Assembly (NCBI GenBank): GCA_964007475.1 | Contig: OZ023273.1 | Location: 142,883,308 to 142,947,307, forward strand | DNA from: Hybos culiciformis | Taxonomy: Eukaryota > Arthropoda > Insecta > Diptera > Hybotidae | DNA: 64,000 bases | Reading direction: 5' to 3' | Shown: in pieces, positions 48,317 to 61,802 of the stretch | Layout of the letters: each line of letters begins with the position of its first letter | Position numbering within the stretch: the first letter of the stretch is position 1 | The notes under the pieces: model-generated | What the model was told of the DNA's origin: nothing | Database searches by the model: none | The model's input: the letters and a program-made list of their open reading frames with translations, nothing else | Made by a program: the position numbers and the translations under genes

Positions 48317-51075
48317 TAAACCTGATTATGATAGGTAATTTTATGTATGAAAGGTTATAATGTGATTATGTGAATGCTATTGAACCTTAGAGCCGACGTT
48401 CCGTAAGAATTGAAACAATTTTAACTTTTTTCCACATTTCACACAATTTGAATACTTAAATAGTGAAATCATAATGCTTTGTTTTAAACTATCTGGCACC
48501 CCTAGTATGAAATTTAAATGACATCATGTGTCATTGTCAAAGCCATCTGATCAGGAAGAATTGCCAGTCTGTATTATTATTATTAAGGGAAAAAAAAATA
48601 TGATTTTTAGATTGAAATCCTAACCCTAAATACTAAATAAAATCAAAACGCATATAAAAATGTAAATAATTTTCGTATTGCTTTCCTCCGCCAGAGCAGT
48701 TATGTTTTTGTTTTATATAAATATTTACATTGAAGTTCTAGAAAAACTAAACTGATAATTACTATTCCCCCCACTCTGTTAAACTATAATACTTTTCCTA
48801 TCTTCATCCATCCAATGTATTCGACCAATGTTTGCACTCGCTCTGACAAACTATTTCAATCATTCGAAGCAAACTTTAAATAATCAAGAACAAAAAGTTA
48901 GAACTTTTGGTTCAAATGTTGAAGAAAGTCTTGTGAGGCATAAGAGTTTTAGTAAAAATTAAGTTTTAGAAAATGAATTTCCTGGTAATGCTTACTACAA
49001 AATTACATAATTGTTAAATCGATGCAAGAAGAGTTAATTATAATTATCACCAAAATATATAATAAATATAATGTATAGTTAGATGCAAGGCACGTAGGTT
49101 TACCTTCTCCATCATACATTTTATATGAATTTATTCGTTGACAGAACAGATTTTTAGATAAAGGAAGTTATTTTAGGTACCTCTACCTACCTAGATAGTT
49201 AAAGACTACAAAATGAAGAAATTTTAATGGAAAAAAAAGGGTAAAGTAGTTTTACTTGTTGTTCTTGCACGCGATTTTTTTTTTTTATTTTTATTTTTAT
49301 AAATAATAACTTTTAAATTGGTAAAAAATATTGAAAAAAAAGAAGAAAAAAATTAATAGAAATTCTAGAAGTTGTTCGTGTAATCACGTACATAGGTAGG
49401 TAGTGAAAAAAATTGTTTTTATCTTTAAGGGATGGAATACAAAATTATTTGCTTGTAATGATAAATTACAATTTACAAAAATATATATAAAATTTTAAAA
49501 TATAGAGTGATGTCAAGTTCAAATTATTTAGTTAGGCTTGACTATATAAACTTAAAACAAAATTTCAGTTATATAAGTAATTAAGACATTAACTGACGAC
49601 AGTTATTTTTTTTTAAAACTGATTTTGAATCTTTAAAACGAAAACGAATGAAAAATATCTCAACTATAACTAACTTTCAAATAAGCCAATTTGTAAAGTG
49701 AGACAAATTTTACAATTTGGGTAAGTTAGTAAGCCATATCTATCTTCAAACTATGAAAATACTTTAATTTTAATAACTTTTCGGACACTTGCAAACAAAA
49801 TTGTGTAATAGGTACATTAAAAATATTTGGAAAAAAACTTTATTTTAATAATAAAATTGAAATATCTAAATAAATTTATAATGGTAGAATGTTTATAACC
49901 AGTTCAACATATCGGTCTGTTTCTGAAGAAATACAGCTTCTTAATATGATACCATCTATTATGTATTTATAAGTACCTACGCCTATTCCATTTTAATCCG
50001 TATTCTGATTTGTTGACTTTTTATTTAATTCGTTGACTTTTTTTATTAATGGTTTTTAATCGTTCCTACAAATTTTCTATTCTAATTTGAAAACAAAAGT
50101 TATAAAGTTTGGTATTTTATTACCTATGTTATAAGAAGAAATAAGATCTCTGAATTATTGCACACATTTTTATTTTATACTTTTTAATTGGATGCTTTAA
50201 ATTTGGATTAATATGTTTCTGATTCTAAGTTAAACTATTTTATGACAACTTAATTTGAAGCAATAAAATAAAAATTAAAATATAATATACATAATACGTT
50301 TTAACATATTTTATACATTATATTTATTATATATGTATCCTTTTAGTTGTTGAAAATTCCTTGTAAAAGGTTATATATATATATTTTATATACCTACTTA
50401 CTTACTATATTACTTTACATAATAATATCCATAAAACGTAATTTGAAAATTTAAGAAAACTACCTAATATTTTAATTTATTTTCAGTCTGTCAAAATTGA
50501 GAAACAGAACATTTTTCAGTTAATAATTTTTTTTGCCGATAGAATATTATTACATCTACCGTACTTGAAATGAATTTGTTAACCATGTATGTATATAGTG
50601 TGTACTAATGGTTGAGCCTTAACAGAGGTTTAGAAATTCTGTTTTTTAATCAATCGAGGCGCATTTTAAAATAATATTTATTTTTAGTTAAAACAAATTA
50701 TTCGTACTCCTAGGAGGTGTGTAATATCATTTTAACTTCGAAATTGAGCTTCACTTTTAAAATTCTCTCTGAGCTCAAAAATAGTAGGAGGAAATTTTTT
50801 CATTTGAAATAAAATCGAAAACTTTTCTTAAAACTTTTAAAACTTTTCGTCAAATTGCTTGTAACTTTATGCCTTTATTTTTAAGCAATTTTTCAACAAG
50901 ATGAGGCATTTTAGTCGTAAGAAATTTTTTATTAAAACGATACACATTTTTAGCTCTGCTGATTTTTTTTAAATCAATAATTTCCCTATTAACTTAGTTC
51001 TTTGTATGTATAGCACTTATGATAAAGTTCCGACTATAAAATAAAATAAAAAAATAAATATATAAATAAGTACCG
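48317..51075. other. 2.8 kb intergenic, AT-rich
   Basis: No gene, RNA or structured repeat could be supported. Confidence 0.5.
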
Positions 51076-51621
51076 ATGTCATCATATTCTGTTAATTACG
51101 AAGACAATTGTGGTCATGAAGAAAATAATACTGGATTGGAAACAACCAACTTTCACTCTGAAGACCTTGATGTGATTATTGAAAACAACGAATACAATGA
51201 TGAGACACAATCAGAAAGTAATGATTCGCAAGAACAAGATATAAGTCAATTCGATTCAACTGAAATAGAAGCTATGTTTGAAAATATTACCAAGAATAAG
51301 AAATCTGTATTTGGGAAATGCTTAACAGATCCATTATTGGGTAAACATTATCAAGAGAAATCAAATTCTCTTAATACTTTAGTTACATTGAAGCCAGTAT
51401 TAGAGACAAGTTTGTCATATATTCCAGTATATTTTCATTTGAAAGTTCAAACTATAGATAAAAAAATTGAAAGATTAAATACTCCGCCAGTATTGCGTAA
51501 TAAATCAAATCGAAATCTTAATTTCTTGGATGTATTCAGGCAAGTGAATCGCAAGAGCAAAAAATTTGATAAAGGAAAATCAATAGCTGATACTATAACA
51601 GCGCTAAAAGATGTAAAATGA
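51076..51621 (+). CDS. Unrecognised 181-residue acidic/basic protein, intronless
   Basis: A single open frame from ATG at 51076 to TGA, much longer than chance frames in this AT-rich DNA and with protein-like codon use. The first ~75 residues are strongly acidic and rich in Asn/Glu/Ser (DLDVIIENNEYNDETQSE). The middle has FGKCLTDPLLGKHYQEKSNS, then a hydrophobic stretch VLETSLSYIPVYFHLKVQTI (about 116-135). The C terminus is basic (RNKSNRNLNFLDVFRQVNRKSKKFDKGK). No signal peptide or membrane segment is evident. I recognise no family. AT-rich flanks; an AATAAA-type signal (CTAAATAAACATTT) follows near 51684. It could be a fast-evolving nuclear or germline protein, or a retrocopy; function unknown. 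Confidence 0.65.
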   Translation: MSSYSVNYEDNCGHEENNTGLETTNFHSEDLDVIIENNEYNDETQSESNDSQEQDISQFDSTEIEAMFENITKNKKSVFGKCLTDPLLGKHYQEKSNSLNTLVTLKPVLETSLSYIPVYFHLKVQTIDKKIERLNTPPVLRNKSNRNLNFLDVFRQVNRKSKKFDKGKSIADTITALKDVK

Positions 51622-54600
51622 AATGTTTAATTTATTCTAAATTTATTCAACAAAATTTATGTTTTTAAGAAAAATTTGAATTTCTAAATAAACATTTATT
51701 CATTTAATTTAAAAAAATTAAATTGTTTTTTTTTAAGGTTCTGATTTATCGAATTTTCTGTTAAGAACATTACAATGCCATATAGTTCACCTACTATATG
51801 TTTACACAGACATATTATCTAAATTAAAGACAAATTTACTGAGGTGTTAAGTTTAAAATTTTGTTTTTGACTCAATTACAATGTAATAATTGCTTAATGA
51901 AATATCATTCAAGAGTTACAACAGTTTTAAATTACGCAGGCAGGGTGACTCTATGAAAAAAAAATGCGAAAAATATTTAAATATTTATATATAAAAAATA
52001 TGTTTAAATTATAATATTAATTTTTTTATAATAATGATTAAAATTATAATAACTTAATAATTAATTATTTTACTAATAAATTGAAATTTATTATTATGTT
52101 AATTGTTTTGTAATAAAAAAAAACTATAACACTGAAATTAAGAACAATTATGATGCATAATTATGATATTTGTAAAGACAAAATATCTTCTTTGTCAATC
52201 GTCTGTCATAAAACTTAAAATTTTATAAATGCTATGGAATTGTTTTCATCAGCCCTATGAAAGTAAATATTGCTTTACAATATTCCTTTTTCTTCTGTTA
52301 ATATTAATATATTTTTAATAATATTGTAATTCATTATTGTTATGTTTCGTTTAATTTAACCTTGATCATGATGCAAAACATAAATATAATATTAAATTTT
52401 TTTTATATACAAAGAACTTTTATTTTATATTTTGAAGAATGTCACATTGAATTTTTTTTTGTTTTATGTCTGAAATAAAGTAAATGGAAATGTAATAAAG
52501 TTAATAAAAATTTAATTTTCGGTCAAGCACCTGAATGAAAAATCAGGAAGTTAAAAAAAATTTAAAAATATGATCATCGAAATTAAAAAACCTGACCAGA
52601 GTTTTAAGTACTTATGAATCTCTCTTAAAGAATTAGAAAGGAAATGGCTTGCGGCTTTTATTTTTATTTTGATAATTACAAGGTATGAAGAGTAACATTG
52701 TAATTATAATTAAGAAATTAATACAGGTTCCAAAAGAGATTGTCATTACGTCTGAACTAAGTACCAAAATGTAAGTCCTTGACATGTGAGACTGAAACTT
52801 CAAAATACTATTTTCATGCAATTTTTCTTGTTAAAGGTTAGTAACCTTTTTTTTTTTTTAATTCTTTTACATTTATGTTAACATTTTCTTTGTATTTTTG
52901 CTTTATTAAAAAATTTTAATTTTTCTTATATCTTTTTTGATTCCTGAAAAATTCTATTCAATTCTTTTAGTTATAAACCCATTTCCTGTTTTCCTTAATT
53001 CTTGTAACATTTTTGTTAAAAGGTACATGTTGTGTCCTCTGTTCCAATATCTCTCAACATTTGGATTGTTACATACATTGTTTAAATTTACAGTGAATGT
53101 CGTTTAATTTATAATTAAATTATTGAAAATATTCAATTTCTTTTTTCAATATATATATATTAAGAATATTTTCCTGAACAATGTTGGAGGTGGTAAAAAT
53201 GAAATGAAATAATATTTAATTAATTTATTATTATCCAGGCTTGTTTCAAATTAAAAAAAAAAAAAGCTAGCAAAAAAAAAATTAAATAAATAATGCCGTC
53301 AAAATATAAGCTTCTTAAAAGCTTTTTTAATTTTCAAACAGTCAGTCGATTTGTAGCGTAGATCGCTCTCGCACGCGAAAATCCACTGCGCTAAAAAATT
53401 AAAATAACAAAAAAAAAAAAAAAGTTAATAAAAAGTTTAAAAAAAAAAATTTTTTTTAATAAAGTTTTTAATAAAGTTGGAAAAAATTTATATACCTATT
53501 TATATAAAAGTTGAAAAACTTATAAGAGTTTTTCTATTAAAAAAAAAAAATTTATAAAAAATTATCACGGTATTTTTAATTGCATCATAAAATTTTGAAT
53601 TTTATTGCGCGCGCATTTAATTTTTATTAATTTAATTTATACCTTAGCAAAACCAGAAAAACAAAATTTTCTTCCGGTTACACTTTTTAAAATTTTTTCG
53701 CGCCTTTTTCATTTGAATTTATTTAATATAATACATACTATTTTCCACAAGAAACTAGGGATGATATCAATTAATCTCTTCTTATGATATTAGGCAAGCC
53801 CAGGAAGAAGGGGTCCAAAGGGTCTTTCGATATTGGCCTTTTAATCAAAAAATTTATTTTGCACTTTTATGTACGCAATAAACAACTAACAACTAATTAT
53901 TAAGAGTTGTTAAATAAATAAGTTCAAATTATTATATGAAAGTTTATTAAGCGCAGAAATTACGACTTGGTTAGAGTTTTAGTAGTCTGTCATTGAAATT
54001 CTCAAAAGTTGAAGCTTAAAGTGTTTCAGTTTTTTCTCTAGAATTTAATTGAACTCTATAATTAAGTTTTTTGAACTCTATTAAATTGAAACTACGGATA
54101 ATTTTTTAATATTGAATAGTTCGCCTTCATTAACAGATTTTTATGTATTCTGGAAAAAAGGGACTTCCCGAATCAATGAGTTTATTCGAAAAATAAATAC
54201 ATTGAAAGTGTCGCCAAATGGTATAATTTCAAACTACATTTGAATTATTTAGTAAATTACATTTAACGATTATATACAACATACATATAAATTTTTCTTT
54301 CAATTTCCCGACAGTGACTCTTTTGAAAATATACAATTTATTATTTTCCGTATTCCCCACATTTTTTTTATTTAACTATTTATTTTTATTTTTTTTGTTT
54401 TTCTATCACCGGTTTCTTATTTCTTTTGCTTCTAAGACGGACGGGGTATTATTAAAAGTGAAATCGAAAGTGAATTAATATAATCCATTTGTATGTAAAA
54501 TATAAATTTTTCCTTTGTATACTTGTTTTTCACTGGCCAAAATATATACCTACGACGATACATATATTTTGTTAGATGCATCATTATATTTTTTAGAGCA

Positions 54601-57600
54601 TAAAATTGCATATAGGAAGAGAAAAAAAAGAGTAAATTATGCATTATGGATTTGTGAAAATATATTTTGAATGGTTGATGAACCTTTTATATTTACATTT
54701 TTCCTATCATTAAGTTTTTCCCATACTAAGTATTGACTATTTAATTTTTGTGCGTTGAATAAGTTAAAGTTTATATATACTGTCGTGCATAGTACATAAT
54801 ATACATTGTTATGATGTAAAAAGTATATAGACCTAAAGCTAATGGACTGGAACTTTTCGTCAATTTAATATTTTTGAAATTAAATTTATACTTACATGAA
54901 CTGGAAACATATTAAAATTCAATGAAGAAATCTGTTAAAAGCAAAAATAATGTAAAAGTTAATGATTGTAGAAAGTAATATTAAAACTTATATACTTCTA
55001 ATAATATATACATAAAAAATTGAGATATGGGTTCTTGAAAGTTTTTTTTATTTTCTTGAAAAATAGTTCTCCTCCTTTGGTTTAATTCGTACCACGACAA
55101 ATATTAAACACTGTTTACTACTGTGAGATGCTTCAGCCTAGATAGAGATAATTCCTTCAGAAGTTTTCCATTAATTTTTTTTTATATTAATTCTTTTTTG
55201 TTTTTCTCCACATTTTGTAATTTTTAAATAAATGTTGCAATTATTTTGTGTAATTTATTTTATATAGGTATTATGTTTTTTTTTTCGTTAAAATATAAAT
55301 TTAGAAAAACAGGTATTTGACTTTATAAGTTGAATTTGAATTAGTCTAATAATATTTTTTGCAGAAATAAAATATTAAAAAATTAAATGAAATTATAAAT
55401 GGGATATTTTTGATGCATTTATTATAAAATTTAATATTTTAAGAAAAAAAAATTATATAATTAATACTTGAAATCTAAAACTGGATCATTCTTAAATAAC
55501 GCGCGTTAAAAAAAATTAATTAACATACAAAAAAAAGCTCATATAAAAGTAAATATTTATAATAAAAATAGTTGAAAAAAAAAAAATGGAAAACCACATT
55601 GAAAGAAGGTGAGGAAACAATTTTTTAAGATACAATTAAAATATATGTAGGTTCTCTTATTAATTGGATTTATGTACGTACCTGATATCTGTAAAAAAAT
55701 ATAATTTAATAAATGACATAAATTCAAACCCAAGGTATGGGAAACCACGACCGAAACTTACACTGTATAATTTCTGTTATTGTTACCCATGTTATATGAA
55801 TATAAAAAAAAACTTAACTACGATTTCCCGGATAGCATTAAACAAATAAAATAATTTGCACACAAAAGTTAAGAAGTGAAATTTAATTCTTAAAAAATAT
55901 TTCACAAATGATTGATTTCTTCGTTCTATACACTTGCTTGCATTGAAGAAAAAAAAAACAAAATTCTTAAAATTTTATACGGCTATCAAGTTTCCATCCA
56001 TATAAAATTCGTATTTTAATGTTTTTAAAACAAATCTTGGTGCTTGATTTAATTTTCAATATAAACAACGATTTATTATTTCATCTACCATTGGCATTCA
56101 GTCATATAAAATAGTAATGTAGACGAAATAATTTATATACTATTTTAGTTCAAATGTAGTGAAGATAAAAAATTTGTAAATCTTTCTCTAGTTACACGGT
56201 TTTGATATTAGTTTCTATTACGGTTTTGATATTATGATTCCTGTTTTTAAAACATTTATGGCGCTGGCCTGTAAAATCTTCGGATGATACAGAATAATTC
56301 TCTAGAACTAAAATACCTATAGTTTGGAGTGTATTATGAAATATATAAAATCAGACAATTTTACTACATACTGATGAAATAAAAACTCGCCGCTATTAGT
56401 GCAAGAAAATAAATAAAAAAATTTATGAATTATGAATTTGTGATTAGGCCTATATTTTGTACGTAATTTTTCCGTTTTGCAATTTTGTTTTAATTCGAAA
56501 ATTCAACAAGCATAACTAAATGAAAATATATACTTATTTTGAAGGATTTTCAAAAAAACCATACAGTTTTAATTGTATACCTACTCTGTTTTGAATTGTT
56601 GAAACCAACATATTTATTGAAGTTTAAATATTTGTTTTTAAATACAAAAAATGTAGCTTAAATTATTTTACCATTGTTTGCCTTACAAAATGTGGTTGGC
56701 AATTTAATTAAATTGTTTTCACATAATATCTAAATTTTAAATAAATATTTTGCTAAGTGCTAAATAAAATATGTAAGCCTTAAAATAAACTAAATTAATT
56801 AAAACAGAATATTTGGTTTTTTTCTTTCTGTTGAAATTTTTAAAATTAAAAAAAATTATAACTTTTGATCAAAATGTATTTTTATTTCACTCCAAAAATA
56901 TATAGATTATTTTGTTAGAAAAAAAAAAAAACACCAATAATGTTGTGGGCGCATTAAAATAAAGAACAGAAAATTTTCTTTATTTTCATGAAAATTTTCT
57001 TTTCATAAAAACAAATAAACTTTTAGGTCCAATGCACTCTAATCTAAAATAAAATAGAAGTGTGAATGCCTTGCCTGTATATAATATTTTTTGTTTTTTC
57101 AAAATTAAATTTTAATAGTGACATTTAAACATTATTTTTCTACATTAACCTAATATAAGTATTTAGTTTGCTTTTTGTAAATAGTCAGCTTTTTGAAATT
57201 CTCGTTGTAAAAAAGAGAAAAAAATAATTTTTTAGAAATTGTATTGATCTTGCTTACAACACAAGGATGATGAAAAATATCAATTTGAACTTCGAAAGAC
57301 AAAAATAATATTGATAGTGGATAGTGTAAAAAATTCAGTACTTTTTATCACCGATCGTCACTGAAATAGAGATTGTCAATAAATTAAAATCTTTGTAAAT
57401 CTGTTCACTTTCCGGATAGTAATATCATACTATTTATATTTTATGGTACTATAAACTGCATGTTGCGTGTATGATACGATAGCCGACTATAGATTTTTCT
57501 CAAAATATCTTCCTAAACATATTGTTGTATGTATATAGGCTCTGGTACGTCGATTTGAAATTCACAAAAACAAAATTCATTAGGAATTTAAAAATTCAGT

Positions 57601-60123
57601 ACATATTTCAAATTCTTTTCGGGTGAAGGCCTAATAAAATTTTTAATTTCATAATCAAATTTTGTTTGTTTAAATTAAAAATTTAAATTTTTCTCTGAAA
57701 TAATTTTTTTCATTTCATAGCTGAGTAAGTAGTGCTTAGAAATTCAAATAATACAATTTAATTTTTTTCAAAATAGATCTAGCTTCATTAAAATGATCTA
57801 TATTGACATTAACTGTTCCATCAATAAATGATTTATTATTTTTCATAGTTTCTACGTAAATATAGGCTATTGCCCTTGTGAACTTTTTTCTCGAAAAATC
57901 TTTTAAAATTAAATGAAGTAAACTAAATAAATTTTATCTGAATAATAAGCTTGAAATAATTGAAATTATGCCAAAAGTGTCTCGCATTTTGTTTATTTAT
58001 ATCAAGTACACAACTCAGAAATACAAAATATTTTTTATGATAAGTTCCAATGTTCCATAATAAATCAATTCCAAACAGAACCTGATAACTTTTCTTTTCT
58101 GTATACAAACAATTTAAAATTTAATAAATCGAATTGATTTTTTATTTACAAATTATATGCAGAAAATAACTAATTTTGAAATTAACATTGGTACATTTAA
58201 TATTTTAATTACAAAATCAATCCTCACAGTGTTTTTTGGTTTGGAAAAAAATCTTTAATTAGTATTATTTGGCTTATAAAGCTCTCACACTTCGGCTTTA
58301 AAATGGCTTTGAAGTAAAGTTCATCTTCGATCTGGCTGTCTTCTGTCTTTAGCAGTTAATAAAAATTCCATTCGAAAAATAATGATTACAAAAGTTTTAC
58401 CATTAAGAGCTAATAATAATAATAATTCAATTTTTGCATTCTTAATATCCTTATGCAAGTTAGAAAGCGTATAGAAAGATATACCTATATTATGTAAATA
58501 AAACGTAATATAGGGGTCATTGCTATAGAATGCCCTTTTTTCGTTAAATATTAAAATTATTTCTACGGAAGGACTCAATACGTTCAATCATTAAATTTCT
58601 TTTCAAAATCTCTCCAAAGATTTATATAATAAAATCTAATGTTTCACACATTAAACTTATTTGTGAAAATCTTATGATTGAAGATTTATATTAATTTTTT
58701 TTTTTTTACTATATATTATGAAATAACCTAGACCTTGAAAATTTATGTAAAGAAATATAAATAAAATTTGCATATTATTATTATTATGTCGCACAAAAAT
58801 TTTTGTTTATTATTTGTTTAAGAAAATCATATGAATTTATTTACATAAAATATATGTTTTGAATTAAGTTTTTTTTTAATTAAGTTTTTTTTTTATTTTG
58901 TTTTTTCAAAATGAATACATTGAACTTTTGAATGCATTTCGAAAGAAATAATAATTAATGCATTTTAGTGCTACGCGCTTTTAATAATTAAATAAATAAT
59001 TAAAAGTTCAAATTGTTTAGGATGGATCGAAAATAAAAATGTTTGTAATATCAAATATAATTATATGTTAAATTTTTTTTTCAACTTTAATTTATAATTA
59101 TATATAAGTATGATAGATTCAAATATCTTGGTAATAATAATAATTTGATTATGTCATTAATGAATTTAATAACGTTATATATGTTTGTTATAAAACGTTT
59201 ATATAGTTGACAATCTGAATCATTGCAGATTGAAAATATTAAGACGAAAATTTGTGTGAGAACGAAATATTCAAACTTTCAAATTTAAGGCACGTCTATA
59301 TTAATCTTAATTATGTCATATTTTTGATAAATTATATGTATATAGTTTTTAACTACATATACTTAATTAAAATTAAGTAAATAGAATAAGTAGATTAATT
59401 TTAAATTTCAATAGTTTTATTGTATAAAAGTACGAAAATGCTTCAAAATAAAATTATAATAAATATCTGGAATTTTTTAAGAAAGAGAATTAAAAATGAA
59501 AAAAAAGCTCTAATTCTAATGCTAATAAAATATTTTTATTTTATTTATTTATATTTTTTTTTGCAAATGGAATACAAATAGATTGAAATTATTATAATTT
59601 CAAACAAACAAGTTCATTATATTTTTATATTAAATTTATGTATTTTCAAAATAAATAGCCGCAAAAGCGATGTACATTATGTATATTCTATGTCGTACAT
59701 TATTTTTCTATCAATGTTCGATGAGTAAGATTTAATAGTAATACGGTTTCTTTTATTTATTTATTATTAAATTGTTATTTGTTTTTAATCAGTACAAAAT
59801 TAATAAATAATGTGCGTGTACTGTGTAGAGTTTTACATGTATGATATGGAACCCGATATATGGAACCTATATATATAAATGACTTATAATTCCATCGAAT
59901 AAGGGGATTTTCGATGAAATTTCCGACATGGTTTATCTCACCTTGCTCTTGCTGTGATACAAAAATAATTATACAATAATAGACAACAAATATGGTATTA
60001 AGATACCTATGTATTGAAATACAGTTTTAGCTTTAATTATTGTGAATTATTGTTTCATATATCCAATTTTAAAATAATTAAAATATTGTTTAAAATGTTA
60101 TATACATACAATTTTAATGTTAT
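51622..60123. other. 8.5 kb gene-poor AT-rich region
   Basis: No reading frame with domain or codon signal is seen on either strand. It may hold the 5' UTR, first exon and promoter of the SDR16C gene that follows. A locally GC-richer patch at 53340-53395 (AGTCAGTCGATTTGTAGCG and CTCTCGCACGCG) resembles an insect initiator-type promoter but is unproven. Confidence 0.5.
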
Positions 60124-61334
60124 ATGTATATTTTTTTTTTCAGAACTAATAATAATAATAAATATACTGGGCTTAGAATTTATACAATTTTAATAAATAT
60201 ATTGGAGTTCACAATATTATTATTAAGATTTACATTTGAATTATTTATACAATTTTTGAAATCATTTGTACCCGACAAACTGAAAGATGTTAGTGAAGAA
60301 ATAGTTTTGGTAAGAAAATTTTTCAGAAAAAAACAAAATAAATAATAAATTTATTGAAACATTTTAAATAAAAAGATTTTTATTTTATAGATTACAGGAA
60401 CTGGACACGGTATAGGTAAAGAATTAGCCTTACAGTATACTGAATTGGGTTGCACTGTGGTATGCGTTGATATAAATGAAAAAGGAAATTTAGAAACTGT
60501 TGAAGATTGTAATCGTTTGGGGAAAGGAAAAGCTCACGCTTATTAGTAAGAAATCGATTTTTTTTTTTAAATTTTCAAACAAATATTTGAATTTTATCTT
60601 TTAGCTGCGATGTCTCAAATCATGATAAAGTAATTGAATTATCACAAAAAGTTAAAATAGAAATTGGTTCTATTACTGTTTTAGTTAATAATGCAGGAAT
60701 TATGCCAACACATCCACTTGAGAAACATTCAACAAACGAAATTCGTCGCATTATTGATATTAATGTCTTGTCAAATTTTTGGACAATTGAAGCATTTTTG
60801 CCGCATATGAAGGAGAGAAATTATGGTCATATAGTTAGTATAAGTAGTATAGCTGGTGTTGTTGGACTGGCTAATTTAGTGCCTTATTGTGCTTCAAAAT
60901 TTGCTGTTCGTGGGATGATGGAAGCTTTATCTGAAGAATTGAGAGAAGGTCCATATAATGGTTTGGTGAGTTGTGTCAAAAATTAATTTCATAACTATAT
61001 AATATACTGAAACAATGAATTTTGTTTATATATATTTTTTTTATGTTTAAAGTAATTAATTTAATTTTAGATTAAAACTACAACAATATGCCCGTATATG
61101 GTTAATACTGGATTATGCAAAAAACCTAGAATAAAATTTCCATCTATATTGGGCTTGCTGGATCCAAAATCGGTGGCAGCAGCAATTATTCAAGCACATA
61201 GAGCTGATTTATTGGAAGCTACAATACCAAGAGGACTTTTATCATTTAATAATTTTTGCCGACTGATACCAATGACTTGCGCCTTAATGCTTAAAGATTT
61301 CATTGATAGCGGTGTTGATTCTGATTTGTCATAA
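60124..61334 (+). CDS. SDR16C-type membrane short-chain dehydrogenase (retinol/17-beta-HSD-like)
   Basis: Exons to 60309, 60391-60545, 60605-60965 and 61071-61334, GT-AG and in phase; about 321 residues if the ATG at 60124 is used. An N-terminal hydrophobic segment (IYTILINILEFTILLLRF) predicts an ER or lipid-droplet anchor. Then come FVPDKLKDVSEEIVLITG, the cofactor motif TGTGHGIG, CDVSNHDKV, NNAGIMP, catalytic Ser in SISSIAG and YCASK. These are hallmarks of the SDR16C group (epidermal retinol dehydrogenase 2, 17-beta-HSD11/13). The start is doubtful: the ATG at 60124 is followed by ten T and CAG, a strong splice acceptor, so the true first coding exon may lie upstream with the second exon starting at 60144. 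Substrate unknown; retinoids, sterols or fatty alcohols are usual. Confidence 0.88.
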
Positions 61335-61802
61335 CTTTTTTTTTTAATATAAGTATCTGTTTGTTTTGAATATATTTGTTTTGTAATATGAGTTAAATAT
61401 TATATAAAGATGCACTGATTTTATTTACAAAAAAAAAAATTGATTTTTTTTGTAACTATACTAAAACATAATTAATTTTTGAAAGTTTAATAATTAATCA
61501 ATTATTTTCATATTACCAAAGTTAAATTTTTGGCATTTATTTAATGTAGTTCTTTTTTTAAATTAATTTGATGGAAAGTTCGACACCAAAAACAAAAATT
61601 TAAAAAATGGTAATAAATTGAACCTTCTATACTTATTCCTACAATTTGTAGGCTCTTTGAAATTACATATTTTTCCAACAATATTTCTAAATTATTTTTG
61701 TCAATCAATTTACATATTATTTTTAAATTTCGGCTTAATTTTTTTTTTTTTAATAATAAAATTTTAGAAATTTGTCTTTTGAATCAAAATTATAATTAAA
61801 CT
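61335..61802. other. Spacer between SDR16C gene and last gene
   Basis: AT-rich 468 bp containing the 3' end of one gene and the promoter of the next. No distinct site is seen. Confidence 0.5.
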
